From: an uncultured Desulfobulbaceae bacterium
Lineage (GTDB): Bacteria > Desulfobacterota > Desulfobulbia > Desulfobulbales > Desulfobulbaceae
Assembly (NCBI GenBank): GCA_945787305.1
Contig: CALZIH010000040.1
Location: 1 to 12,908 of the forward strand
Direction of reading: 5' to 3'
Length of the DNA: 12,908 nt
Positions 6,056 to 12,908 of the stretch are shown in pieces; within the stretch, counting starts at the first letter, position 1; every line of letters begins with the position of its first letter. Below the pieces are notes generated by a model. It was not told where the DNA came from, made no database searches, and saw nothing but the letters and a program-made list of their open reading frames with translations. The position numbers were made by a program, and so were the translations under genes.

Positions 6056-8503
6056 TTATCCCGATTTCAACATTTTGATCAGCTCGGATGCAGGAACCGG
6101 TCGACCATATAGATAGCCCTGTAGTTGATCGCAATGATGATGATGAAGAAAGTCTTTCTGGGAAGAAGTTTCCACCCCCTCTGCGATAACATCCAAATTA
6201 AGACGATGGGCCATATCTATAATTGCCAACGTGATTTCTGCTGTTTCTTTATTGGTATCAAGTTCCTTTATAAAGGCGCGATCGATCTTGATTCGATCCA
6301 TGGGAAAACTTTTGAGATAGCTGAGCGAGGAATAACCGGTACCAAAGTCGTCAATGGCTAACTGCACTCCAAGCGCTTTAAGATTTGATAGGGTTGTGGA
6401 TGCAGAATGTATATCCAACATCAAAGACGTTTCAGTAAGCTCCAACTCCAACAGGTGTGCAGGCAGCCCAGAAGATTCGATTGCTCCCTTTATGCTTTCA
6501 ACCAGGTTGGGGTGATTAAACTGTGCCGCAGAAAGATTAACTGCCATGCGAATTTCATTGAACCCCCTCTCTCTCCATTGCTGTGCCTGCAGACAGGATT
6601 GCTCGATTACCCATTCGCCTATGGGGACTATCAATCCATTGCCCTCTGCAATCGGAATGAATTCTGATGGTGCAATGAGACCACGTGCAGGATGGTGCCA
6701 TCGTAACAACGCCTCGACCCCGATAATTCGTCCATCGCCGGCAATCACCTGGGGCTGGTAATATATCTCGAACTCGTTTCGCTGCAGAGCGAGATGCATA
6801 GCGTCTTCCAGATCAGACTTGGCCGTTATTTCAACTTTTATTTCCTTATCGTAAAACCAGCAGGTCCTTGATTTGTCGCTCTTGGCCTTTTGCATAGCAG
6901 TATAGGTGTTATGCAGTAACCTCTCGTAATTCCGTCCACCACTGGGATAGATATTTGCTCCGATACTCGGAGAAAGAAAAAACGGTTGTCCTTCGACTTC
7001 AAAGGGTTGCTGAAAAGTTACGGCTAGCCGTCCCCCCATATCGGTAACAGGTTTTTCATCGACCAGATCCATCATCAACACAGCAAATTCGTCGCCACTG
7101 ATACGCGCCACCATGTCGTTGCCGCGGATAATTTTACGTAAGCGTTCTGCTGCTGCACCAAGTAACTGATCTCCGCCTTTAAGGCCCAGGCGGTTATTTA
7201 TCTCACTGAATCGATCCAGACTGACTATCAACAACCCAAGATGGTCGCCGTGAGCATCGGCTTTTGTTATGGCCCCTTGCATATATTCCTGGAGCATTTC
7301 GCGGTTGGGAAGTCTTGTCACCGGGCAATGTCTTGCCTGGTGACGAATCCGATGCTCCAGTTGTTTGATTGCATGGGATGCCGATTGCATCTGGTACCAG
7401 TTATATAAGGGATAAGACAGGCCGAGAATAAGGAGCAGCGACACCGGCGGAAACCATAATTGAAAACCGATGAGCAAAATAATACTTGTCATGATGACAG
7501 TTGAAGATCCAACCGCAAGAGTTAGCAAAGACAGCCGTGCAGGTAACAACAGATAGGTTAAACATAACGCGGCGATAAACCCCAGGCTTAAGATCAGTTG
7601 CTTTGCAGAGGACAATGGCAATGTTTTGCGATCACTCAAAATGGTGTTGACCACATGGGCATTCATCTCAACACCAGGCATACGACGATGATCCCAGGAT
7701 ACGGGTGTGGCAAGCGCATCTCCGAGACCACTTGCGGTCGAGCCTATAAGTATGATTCGATCACGCAACATCTCGGGTGGAACCTTCTTTTCCAAGACAT
7801 CGACATAGGAGATCTGTTTAAAGCAGCCAATGGTACCGCAAAAAGGAATGAGGATAAGATCACTTCGCACCCAACCCGTCTTGACCGTTTGCACGTCGGC
7901 CTCCTTACCTGGCTTGTCCTTCCCCTTTATCTCAATATTGATATCAACAAGGGAAGCCAGTGCAGCTCCCAGGGCCGGCCAGTGGGGATCACCCATCCCG
8001 GCGCGAAGAAAGACACTCCGGGAGATGCCGTCCACATCCAGTTCAAAATCAACATGCCCTAAGGCTGCTGCTTTTTCCGCAAACTGCGGCAATGGAAGAA
8101 TTTCAGTCATTAGAGCAGAAGGTTGACCATGACCAGGAGCTACAGCAAGGACAACTCGCCCGTTTTCGGCAATGGCTTCTGCAAACACCTTGTCAGCCTC
8201 TGGGGCGCTTGTCTCTGGTTCGGCAAAGAGAATGTCAAAGCCAATTCCCTTTACTCCAATCTCGGTTAATCTATCCACTAACTGTGCGTGAATCCGGCGG
8301 GACCAGGGCCAACGCCCCAACTTTTCAAGGCTCGGTTCATCAATGGCGATGATCACTACGTCTTGGCTGGGCTGCCGATACTGCAGGCGCAGCAACAGGT
8401 CATACAGTACCAGATCAAGCCGTGTCGGCAGGTTGCCAAGCAACAGGATAATCACTGTAACCAGTACTACAAGGCCCGGTAGAAGACGTCGGATATAGCT
8501 CAT
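6056..8503 (-). CDS. CHASE2-3TM-GGDEF-EAL cyclic-di-GMP signalling protein
   Basis: 815 residues. An N-terminal membrane segment (about 7-25) leads to a periplasmic CHASE2 sensor (about 28-290), three membrane segments (about 302-370), a GGDEF domain (about 392-545) and an EAL domain (about 560-810). The GGDEF signature reads SGDEF (469-473) with an intact inhibitory site RxxD (460-463), five residues before it. The EAL domain keeps the phosphodiesterase residues: E597 (EALLRW), N656, E688/E691 (ELTE), D718-D719 (DDFGTG), K739 and E775 (AEGVET). c-di-GMP hydrolysis is therefore expected, while synthesis is possible but uncertain. The ATG at 8503 follows AAGGG with close spacing; an ATG at 8521, two bases after the upstream stop, would add six residues. 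Tight spacing implies co-transcription with the LysM-FecR gene. Confidence 0.92.
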   Translation of the reverse strand: MSYIRRLLPGLVVLVTVIILLLGNLPTRLDLVLYDLLLRLQYRQPSQDVVIIAIDEPSLEKLGRWPWSRRIHAQLVDRLTEIGVKGIGFDILFAEPETSAPEADKVFAEAIAENGRVVLAVAPGHGQPSALMTEILPLPQFAEKAAALGHVDFELDVDGISRSVFLRAGMGDPHWPALGAALASLVDINIEIKGKDKPGKEADVQTVKTGWVRSDLILIPFCGTIGCFKQISYVDVLEKKVPPEMLRDRIILIGSTASGLGDALATPVSWDHRRMPGVEMNAHVVNTILSDRKTLPLSSAKQLILSLGFIAALCLTYLLLPARLSLLTLAVGSSTVIMTSIILLIGFQLWFPPVSLLLILGLSYPLYNWYQMQSASHAIKQLEHRIRHQARHCPVTRLPNREMLQEYMQGAITKADAHGDHLGLLIVSLDRFSEINNRLGLKGGDQLLGAAAERLRKIIRGNDMVARISGDEFAVLMMDLVDEKPVTDMGGRLAVTFQQPFEVEGQPFFLSPSIGANIYPSGGRNYERLLHNTYTAMQKAKSDKSRTCWFYDKEIKVEITAKSDLEDAMHLALQRNEFEIYYQPQVIAGDGRIIGVEALLRWHHPARGLIAPSEFIPIAEGNGLIVPIGEWVIEQSCLQAQQWRERGFNEIRMAVNLSAAQFNHPNLVESIKGAIESSGLPAHLLELELTETSLMLDIHSASTTLSNLKALGVQLAIDDFGTGYSSLSYLKSFPMDRIKIDRAFIKELDTNKETAEITLAIIDMAHRLNLDVIAEGVETSSQKDFLHHHHCDQLQGYLYGRPVPASELIKMLKSG

Positions 8504-8523
8504 AACACCCTTATTCGTCATAT

Positions 8524-10185
8524 TTATAATAAAATAATTCCTAAAACCATAACGCCAAGTACATACAGCCACCCATTATCAGGAAGTGGAGCAATCTTTT
8601 GTACTGCTCCCCAAGGTCCGAGATACCCATCGGGTTCTACGATACGGACTCGTAGGTATCGAGAGGCACCTTTAACCTGCGGGATCTCAAGCTGCGCATC
8701 GGTTAACGATTCGTCCAGCAGGAGATTTGTAAATTCACGATCCTCAGCCAGTTGTACCTGGTAGGTTTGCCCTTCGGCCCCTGCTTGCCAGGACGCAACC
8801 ACTTTTTCCTCATCTGCGGTGAAAGTTGGTGGTGTTGGGGTTGGTGGGATCGGTTTGATTTCAAAGGAGCGTGGTGGAGAAAAAGGCCCCTGCTCTCCGC
8901 TTTCACTTATGCTTGCCAGGCGCCATTGATACGTACCGATTTGCTCAGGGGGATTATACGAAGTAGTCGAAATATCGGTTTGATCTATCAGGAAAGAGGT
9001 GAAGTCTCCACCGGCGGCAGCCACCTGAAGACGGTAACTTTCTGCCTCTGTTGAATCTGTCCATCGTAAATCAGGTGCCGTCCCTCTTATGACAGCTCCG
9101 TCTGCAGGATCCAGAGGAACAGGCGGCTGCGGCCTGGCATCAAGTTGCATCTGCTGTACACGATTGAGTCCTTCTATACCCAGATGGTCAACTCCGCGTA
9201 CGCGAACGAAGTATGTCCCGTCTGCAAGATCCGGGATTGATGTGCGCGGATTTTCAGTATATCGCTCCCAGAGAATCAGGAAAAAATCAGATCGTGCTGC
9301 AACCTCGACATGATAGCGTTCCGCATTTATGACCGGTTCCCAGATAAGTGGCCAGTTTATACGCTCAACTGGTTCCGGTAACGGATTCAACACCGGTGGT
9401 TCCAGGAGCGGCTTGGGCGGCAACGGCGCTTTGCCGGCAACAACTCGTGTGCCGTACTCGGCCGGGACCAACCTTGTTTTCGCTTTTCCTGTTGCGGCAA
9501 CCTTCCCCTCTAAAACTTCTACCCAGGTGGTATCCACGTCCCCACCTGCCGCGGTGCGATATTCAGTCCCACGAACTGCACTCACGGCGGCCGGGGTTTG
9601 AATTTCAAAGCGAGAACCTGGTCCGACTGCAGGTTGAGCACGGATATCAACCCGACCATTATTCAACCGGAGGCGGGTATCCACCATGCCTGTATCGCTG
9701 TACACGCTCAGGTGGTCGAACAGCACGGTCGTTTCCTGATGGATAGTGACGACTGAACCATCTGCAAATTCAACCCAAGCGCTGGCATCAGGCCCTGTCT
9801 GCAACGTATCACCAAGTTGGATTGCTGCCCCAACTTGCAGATTTTGTTTATTGTTCGTTCCGGAAGGAATCAAAGCAGCCTCACCATTGACGGCAACGAC
9901 TTTTGCCGGAACTGCCTGGGCACTTAGCCAAGCCATGGGAACACGCAGGCGTGTCCCAGGCTGAATCTTTTTTGGGTAGGTAATGCCATTCAACTGCTTA
10001 AACTTTTTCCAATACGATACATTGGGGAAATATTTCTCACTCAAATCCCAGAGAGTATCGCCTTGGACGGTGATATAAATCCATTCTTGCTGCTGCGCCA
10101 GAATCGGATTACATGTGAACAGCATACTGAATGCAATCACCAGTCCGAGAAACCAACCTCTTTGAGAAGCTCTTTTTTTATCCAT
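8524..10185 (-). CDS. LysM-FecR domain envelope protein with three Fn3-like repeats
   Basis: 553 residues. A Sec signal peptide (basic 3-9, hydrophobic 11-29, cleavage after ILA at 30) is followed by a LysM domain (about 35-82, VQGDTLWDLSEKYF), which in known proteins binds peptidoglycan. A FecR domain follows (about 125-240, with LGDTLQTGPDASAWVEFADGS and AVRGTEYR). Three repeated beta-sandwich modules, Fn3-like with W/Y-x-V-x-V patterns, lie at about 265-350, 352-445 and 450-530, joined by Pro-rich linkers. The protein ends in a short hydrophobic segment (538-553) with no basic tail. The open frame reaches an ATG at 10212, but only the ATG at 10185 has a Shine-Dalgarno (AAGGG, four bases before) and gives a normal signal peptide. 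It is unlike the sigma-regulating FecR of iron uptake: no sigma-factor gene or TonB receptor is nearby. It is the first gene of a pair with the CHASE2 enzyme. Confidence 0.88.
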   Translation of the reverse strand: MDKKRASQRGWFLGLVIAFSMLFTCNPILAQQQEWIYITVQGDTLWDLSEKYFPNVSYWKKFKQLNGITYPKKIQPGTRLRVPMAWLSAQAVPAKVVAVNGEAALIPSGTNNKQNLQVGAAIQLGDTLQTGPDASAWVEFADGSVVTIHQETTVLFDHLSVYSDTGMVDTRLRLNNGRVDIRAQPAVGPGSRFEIQTPAAVSAVRGTEYRTAAGGDVDTTWVEVLEGKVAATGKAKTRLVPAEYGTRVVAGKAPLPPKPLLEPPVLNPLPEPVERINWPLIWEPVINAERYHVEVAARSDFFLILWERYTENPRTSIPDLADGTYFVRVRGVDHLGIEGLNRVQQMQLDARPQPPVPLDPADGAVIRGTAPDLRWTDSTEAESYRLQVAAAGGDFTSFLIDQTDISTTSYNPPEQIGTYQWRLASISESGEQGPFSPPRSFEIKPIPPTPTPPTFTADEEKVVASWQAGAEGQTYQVQLAEDREFTNLLLDESLTDAQLEIPQVKGASRYLRVRIVEPDGYLGPWGAVQKIAPLPDNGWLYVLGVMVLGIILL

Positions 10186-10340
10186 TTTACCCTTCAAGTA
10201 CATATTGTCCATGTTGAGGAGATACCATTAAAGAGAATTTCATCTTGCATCGTTGGATTAACATCGTGGAAAACACTGTGCCTGAGGCTTTTCATTTGAT
10301 TCAAGGATCAAACAGAATGAAGAAATATTTTATATATACT

Positions 10341-10369
10341 ATTATAATTACAACAAAACAGCAAATCAG
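10341..10369 (-). promoter_or_regulatory. Candidate promoter of the LysM-FecR / GGDEF-EAL pair
   Basis: The minus strand has a perfect -10 TATAAT (10341-10346) in an AT-rich block about 155 bases before the gene start. The hexamer 17 bases upstream (CTGATT, 10364-10369) is a poor -35, so the call rests mainly on the -10. Confidence 0.25.
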
Positions 10370-10405
10370 AAAATATTTTTTCTAGACATATATTTCCATC
10401 CACTG

Positions 10406-10432
10406 TTGTCTCTTTCCTCTTTACGATATAAA
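10406..10432 (+). promoter_or_regulatory. Weak candidate promoter of uvsE
   Basis: TTGTCT (10406-10411) and TATAAA (10427-10432) are separated by only 15 bases, shorter than the usual 16-18. It lies about 110 bases before the uvsE start. No better plus-strand pair was seen. Confidence 0.2.
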
Positions 10433-10477
10433 CCGTAGTGTAAAAGAATCATTTGTGAAGCCCGTTACCGAATCTCC

Positions 10478-10489
10478 ATTATTGATAAT
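10478..10489. promoter_or_regulatory. Small palindrome upstream of uvsE, possible operator
   Basis: ATTATTGATAAT is a perfect 5-base inverted repeat around TG. It sits inside a wider inverted repeat ccgaat (10468-10473) / attcgg (10499-10504), between the candidate promoter and the start codon. It does not match the SOS boxes I know or a full Fur box. Confidence 0.25.
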
Positions 10490-10543
10490 CTAATGAAAAT
10501 TCGGCATCTAAACTGATTACCGCCAAGCAAGGCGTCATGGAGT

Positions 10544-11497
10544 ATGAGAAGAGGTACATCTACATTGAAGAAACAGGGAACCCTTCGTTTAGGTCTTTGT
10601 TGTATTTTTCGTCAAGAACCTATCAGATTCAGACAAATTACGGCCAAAACCCTGCTATCTCTCCCTAGGGATGAACAACTCACACGTCTTTCCGAAATCT
10701 GTTTGCACAATGTGGTAAGCCTGAAGAAATCTCTTCAGTTTACATTTGAAAATGGAATAGGCGCATTCAGGATCCTCTCTCCACTGTTTCCTCGTTACAC
10801 CCACCGGAAAGTGCAGTACCGACTGGATGATCTACCGGCAGCGGACCGCATTCGAGGAATCTTTGCAGAATTAAGACATTTTAAACGTGTTCACGATATT
10901 CGTCTCAGTTTTCATCCTGATCAGTTCAACGTACTCTCTTCACCAAAGGAAGAGGTGGTTAACAATACCATATGCGAGCTTGAATATCAGGGGATGCTTG
11001 CCGAACTGGTTGATGCCGAAGTCATCAACCTCCATGCCGGTGGAGTCTATGGAGACAAAAAAACAGCTCTCGAACGTCTAATCACCAACGTTCAACGGCT
11101 CCCTGATACAGTCAGAAGCAGACTTTCTCTTGAAAATGATGACAAGTCCTACACGCCTGCAGACCTGTTGCCGCTATGTGAACAACTAGAGATTCCCATG
11201 GTTTATGACATCCATCATCATCGCTGTTTACCGGATGGTCGTTCTGAAGAGGAGGTAACAGAGAAGACGATTGAATTGTGGAAGCGTTTGGGACGGGAGC
11301 CATACTTCCATATATCATCACCAAGAAATGGCTGGAACAGCAATTCACCTAAACCCCATGCCGATTATATTACCCTTTCCGATTTCCCTGAGTTCTGGAA
11401 AAATATAACCGCTACAGTGGATGTCGAGGCAAAAGCAAAGGAACTGGCGGTAATCAAACTTCAACAAGACTTGGGCATATTTAATCTGCAACACTAA
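10544..11497 (+). CDS. uvsE: UV damage endonuclease UvsE/UvdE
   Basis: 317 residues, full length for the family. UvsE nicks DNA immediately 5' of UV photoproducts, starting an alternative excision repair that does not need UvrABC; it acts in the cytoplasm as a metal-dependent TIM-barrel nuclease. Conserved blocks are present in order: RLGLCCIF (15-22), NGIGAFRILSPLFP (70-83), SFHPDQFNVLSSP (122-134), INLHAGGVYGDK (161-172), LSLENDDKSYTPADLLP (194-210), YDIHHHRCLPD (221-231), FHISSPRNGW (255-264), PHADYI and TVDVEAKAKELAV (291-303). Expected metal-binding His, Glu and Asp residues lie in these blocks (for example H124, H164, E197, D222, H256, E295). It is the only plus-strand gene, alone between divergent and convergent neighbours. 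The ATG at 10544 has AAGG 11 bases upstream, a weak site; a TTG at 10565 is a possible shorter start. Confidence 0.96.
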   Translation: MRRGTSTLKKQGTLRLGLCCIFRQEPIRFRQITAKTLLSLPRDEQLTRLSEICLHNVVSLKKSLQFTFENGIGAFRILSPLFPRYTHRKVQYRLDDLPAADRIRGIFAELRHFKRVHDIRLSFHPDQFNVLSSPKEEVVNNTICELEYQGMLAELVDAEVINLHAGGVYGDKKTALERLITNVQRLPDTVRSRLSLENDDKSYTPADLLPLCEQLEIPMVYDIHHHRCLPDGRSEEEVTEKTIELWKRLGREPYFHISSPRNGWNSNSPKPHADYITLSDFPEFWKNITATVDVEAKAKELAVIKLQQDLGIFNLQH

Positions 11498-11521
11498 CCC
11501 AATATCAAACAGCAGAGGAGC

Positions 11522-11579
11522 GGGCAACACGAAATATGCCATCCGTACGTTTTGAACAAGCACACAGGCCGTATTGCCC
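11522..11579. repeat. Spaced inverted repeat between convergent genes
   Basis: gggcaa (11522-11527) and ttgccc (11574-11579) flank 46 bases in the gap between the ends of uvsE and the kinase gene. No T run follows either arm, so a shared terminator is possible but not shown. Confidence 0.25.
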
Positions 11580-11580
11580 A

Positions 11581-12908
11581 CTAACCCGATACCGCTCTGA
11601 CATAGTTACGACACAATATGTCCTGCCAGTCTGCATAACATAAATCCAGATTCACATACCAGGCATCTCTTTTCCCGTGCCGATCACTGCTCCATAACCA
11701 TTGTTCATGCGATGAGAGAAGCGATTGCTCGCATGCTGTTTCCCTGTCGTCATATAGAGAAAAGAGTTCATTGACGGTCGGTAGCCGCCAGTTTTCACGA
11801 CCTGCAAAACGTTGTTCATTCAACTCGTCAATATAGGAGAGAGCACCTTGCCAAGTCAGTCCATATGGGCTTTCTGAAAGCTTCCAGACAAGGCCGGTGG
11901 TTGTATCTCTCAGTGTCCCCTCCTTGCCTTCGATGAAATGATTTACAATGGTTTTGTCAGGACGGAACAGCTCGTTTAAACCAAAGAGTTTTCTCGCCTT
12001 GGTCCCGCAAATATTCACAGGATCTTTTCGTAAACACACACCTTCCGACATGCCTGATGAGAAATCCATGCAGGCCCGATTTTTTCTGGATTGTTGCCAA
12101 TGGAGATGCAAACTCTGCAACGCACCAATCATCTCCTTTGCGGTTTGGAAACGATCATTCGGCTGCCAGCTCAACGCCTTGGCAAAAAAATCATCCCATT
12201 TTCCGTCATACAGAGGATTCACCATACTGAGCTGAAAATTACGCATCCCAGGCAGCTCTCCAGTCAACATGCGATACAAAAGGACGGCAACGGAATAGAG
12301 ATCTGCCCGACCATCAACTGTATTGGGGCTACGCCCCTGCTCAGGTGCTGCATAGTGAGGCGAACCGATCTGCATGCTGTCAGGACCCGAAAAAGAGGTC
12401 CCCTGGACAAGGGCCATGCCAAAATCACAAATTTTGACGGTATCATCGTCGGTAATTAATATGTTCTGGGGTTTCAAATCACGATGAACGATCTCATTAT
12501 GATGAAGGAAGGACACGCCTTCAAGCAGTTGGTGGCCATAGGACAGCACCTTCTCTGGGTGTATACGCCGGGACTTCTTCTCAACTTGAAAATTTTCGGC
12601 AATCATGTTGCCGAGATTATTGCAGAAAAACTCCATAACAAAAAAAGGTCGCCCATCCTCATCCAGGTCGTAATCCCAAACATTGACAATCGATGCATGT
12701 TGAAGGGCGGCCATTGTATGGGCCTCGAAAATAAAAATTTCCTTCAGACGATCATAACCGAGTATATCCTCCATAATCTCAAATGGTTCGAGAACCTTCA
12801 AGGCAACGACCTTCTCTATGACCGGAACCGATGCCTTATACACCGAGCCCATTCCGCCCTTGCCTAGTTTACTGAGAATGCGATATCGACCGATTGTATT
12901 CCTTTTCA
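11581..12908 (-). CDS. Ser/Thr protein kinase with C-terminal DUF1566 domain (5' end beyond window)
   Basis: 442 residues are visible; the frame is open to the right edge, so the start lies outside. A eukaryotic-like kinase domain comes first: Gly-rich loop LGKGGMGSVY (14-23), catalytic Lys37 (VALK), helix-C Glu61, HRDLKPQN (141-148), DFG (161-163) and APE (187-189). All catalytic residues are present, so it should be active. An ATG within the Gly-rich loop (12852) is not a plausible start because it would remove half of that loop. After a Cys-containing linker (about 255-325) a DUF1566 (Lcl C-terminal) domain follows (about 328-441), with TGLVW, LTW--A, FAGRENWRLPTVNEL, WSS and NYVRAV. No membrane segment is seen, so the protein appears cytoplasmic unless one lies in the missing N-terminus. 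Substrates are unknown. Confidence 0.92.
   Translation of the reverse strand, partial: KRNTIGRYRILSKLGKGGMGSVYKASVPVIEKVVALKVLEPFEIMEDILGYDRLKEIFIFEAHTMAALQHASIVNVWDYDLDEDGRPFFVMEFFCNNLGNMIAENFQVEKKSRRIHPEKVLSYGHQLLEGVSFLHHNEIVHRDLKPQNILITDDDTVKICDFGMALVQGTSFSGPDSMQIGSPHYAAPEQGRSPNTVDGRADLYSVAVLLYRMLTGELPGMRNFQLSMVNPLYDGKWDDFFAKALSWQPNDRFQTAKEMIGALQSLHLHWQQSRKNRACMDFSSGMSEGVCLRKDPVNICGTKARKLFGLNELFRPDKTIVNHFIEGKEGTLRDTTTGLVWKLSESPYGLTWQGALSYIDELNEQRFAGRENWRLPTVNELFSLYDDRETACEQSLLSSHEQWLWSSDRHGKRDAWYVNLDLCYADWQDILCRNYVRAVSG

Larger units (their letters stand above)
10213..10543. other. Divergent intergenic region between LysM-FecR gene and uvsE
   Basis: About 330 bases, very AT-rich at 10321-10390. 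It must hold promoters for the minus-strand envelope/c-di-GMP pair and for plus-strand uvsE. An inverted repeat tttgat/atcaaa lies near 10295-10312, ccgaat/attcgg at 10468-10504, and a 12-base palindrome at 10478-10489. No gene is seen. Confidence 0.5.

Noticed and set aside
8752..9964. Several plus-strand open frames opposite the LysM-FecR gene
   Set aside because: They are mirror frames of a clearly coding strand and contain no recognisable domain.
8524..10185. Iron-uptake anti-sigma regulator FecR
   Set aside because: The FecR domain here is in a LysM protein with a Sec signal peptide and Fn3-like repeats; there is no cytoplasmic anti-sigma part, no ECF sigma factor and no TonB receptor nearby.

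Overview
The window is bacterial, Gram-negative chromosomal DNA with mid-range GC. It has a Sec-exported outer-membrane beta-barrel protein, a periplasmic amino-acid-binding protein, a c-di-GMP enzyme with a CHASE2 sensor, and a Ser/Thr kinase fused to a DUF1566 domain. This mix resembles sulfate-reducing or sulfur-disproportionating Desulfobacterota (Desulfobulbales-like). That placement is an inference from gene content; the window holds no rRNA or other marker gene. No tRNA, CRISPR array, insertion sequence or phage gene was seen.

Layout. (1) 1-441, minus: start of an exported M48 metalloprotease, cut by the left edge. (2) 671-4059, minus: a four-gene polar amino-acid ABC importer, transcribed right to left as permease, ATPase, binding protein, second permease. 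(3) 4415-5140, minus: an outer-membrane beta-barrel protein with an N-terminal coiled coil and its own strong sigma-70-type promoter; a large stem-loop separates it from the ABC operon. (4) 5141-6055: about 900 bases without a convincing gene. (5) 6056-10185, minus: a two-gene unit of a LysM-FecR-repeat envelope protein followed 20 bases later by a CHASE2-3TM-GGDEF-EAL protein. (6) 10544-11497, plus: UV damage endonuclease UvsE, the only plus-strand gene. (7) 11581 to the right edge, minus: a Ser/Thr kinase with a C-terminal DUF1566 domain, cut by the right edge.

How the genes work together. The ABC genes form a complete importer: binding protein, two permeases and one ATPase. The LysM-FecR protein and the CHASE2 enzyme probably form a cell-envelope sensing pair: an exported protein expected to bind peptidoglycan beside an inner-membrane enzyme with an external sensor and both c-di-GMP synthesis and hydrolysis domains. 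The protease, beta-barrel protein, UvsE and kinase look like separate units.

The most unusual non-coding feature is an interspersed repeat of about 100 bases, present twice (about 485-593 and 5935-6034) in the same orientation. Each copy lies just downstream of the last gene of a minus-strand operon. One copy has perfect 12-base terminal inverted arms, and both keep an internal hairpin followed by five T's.
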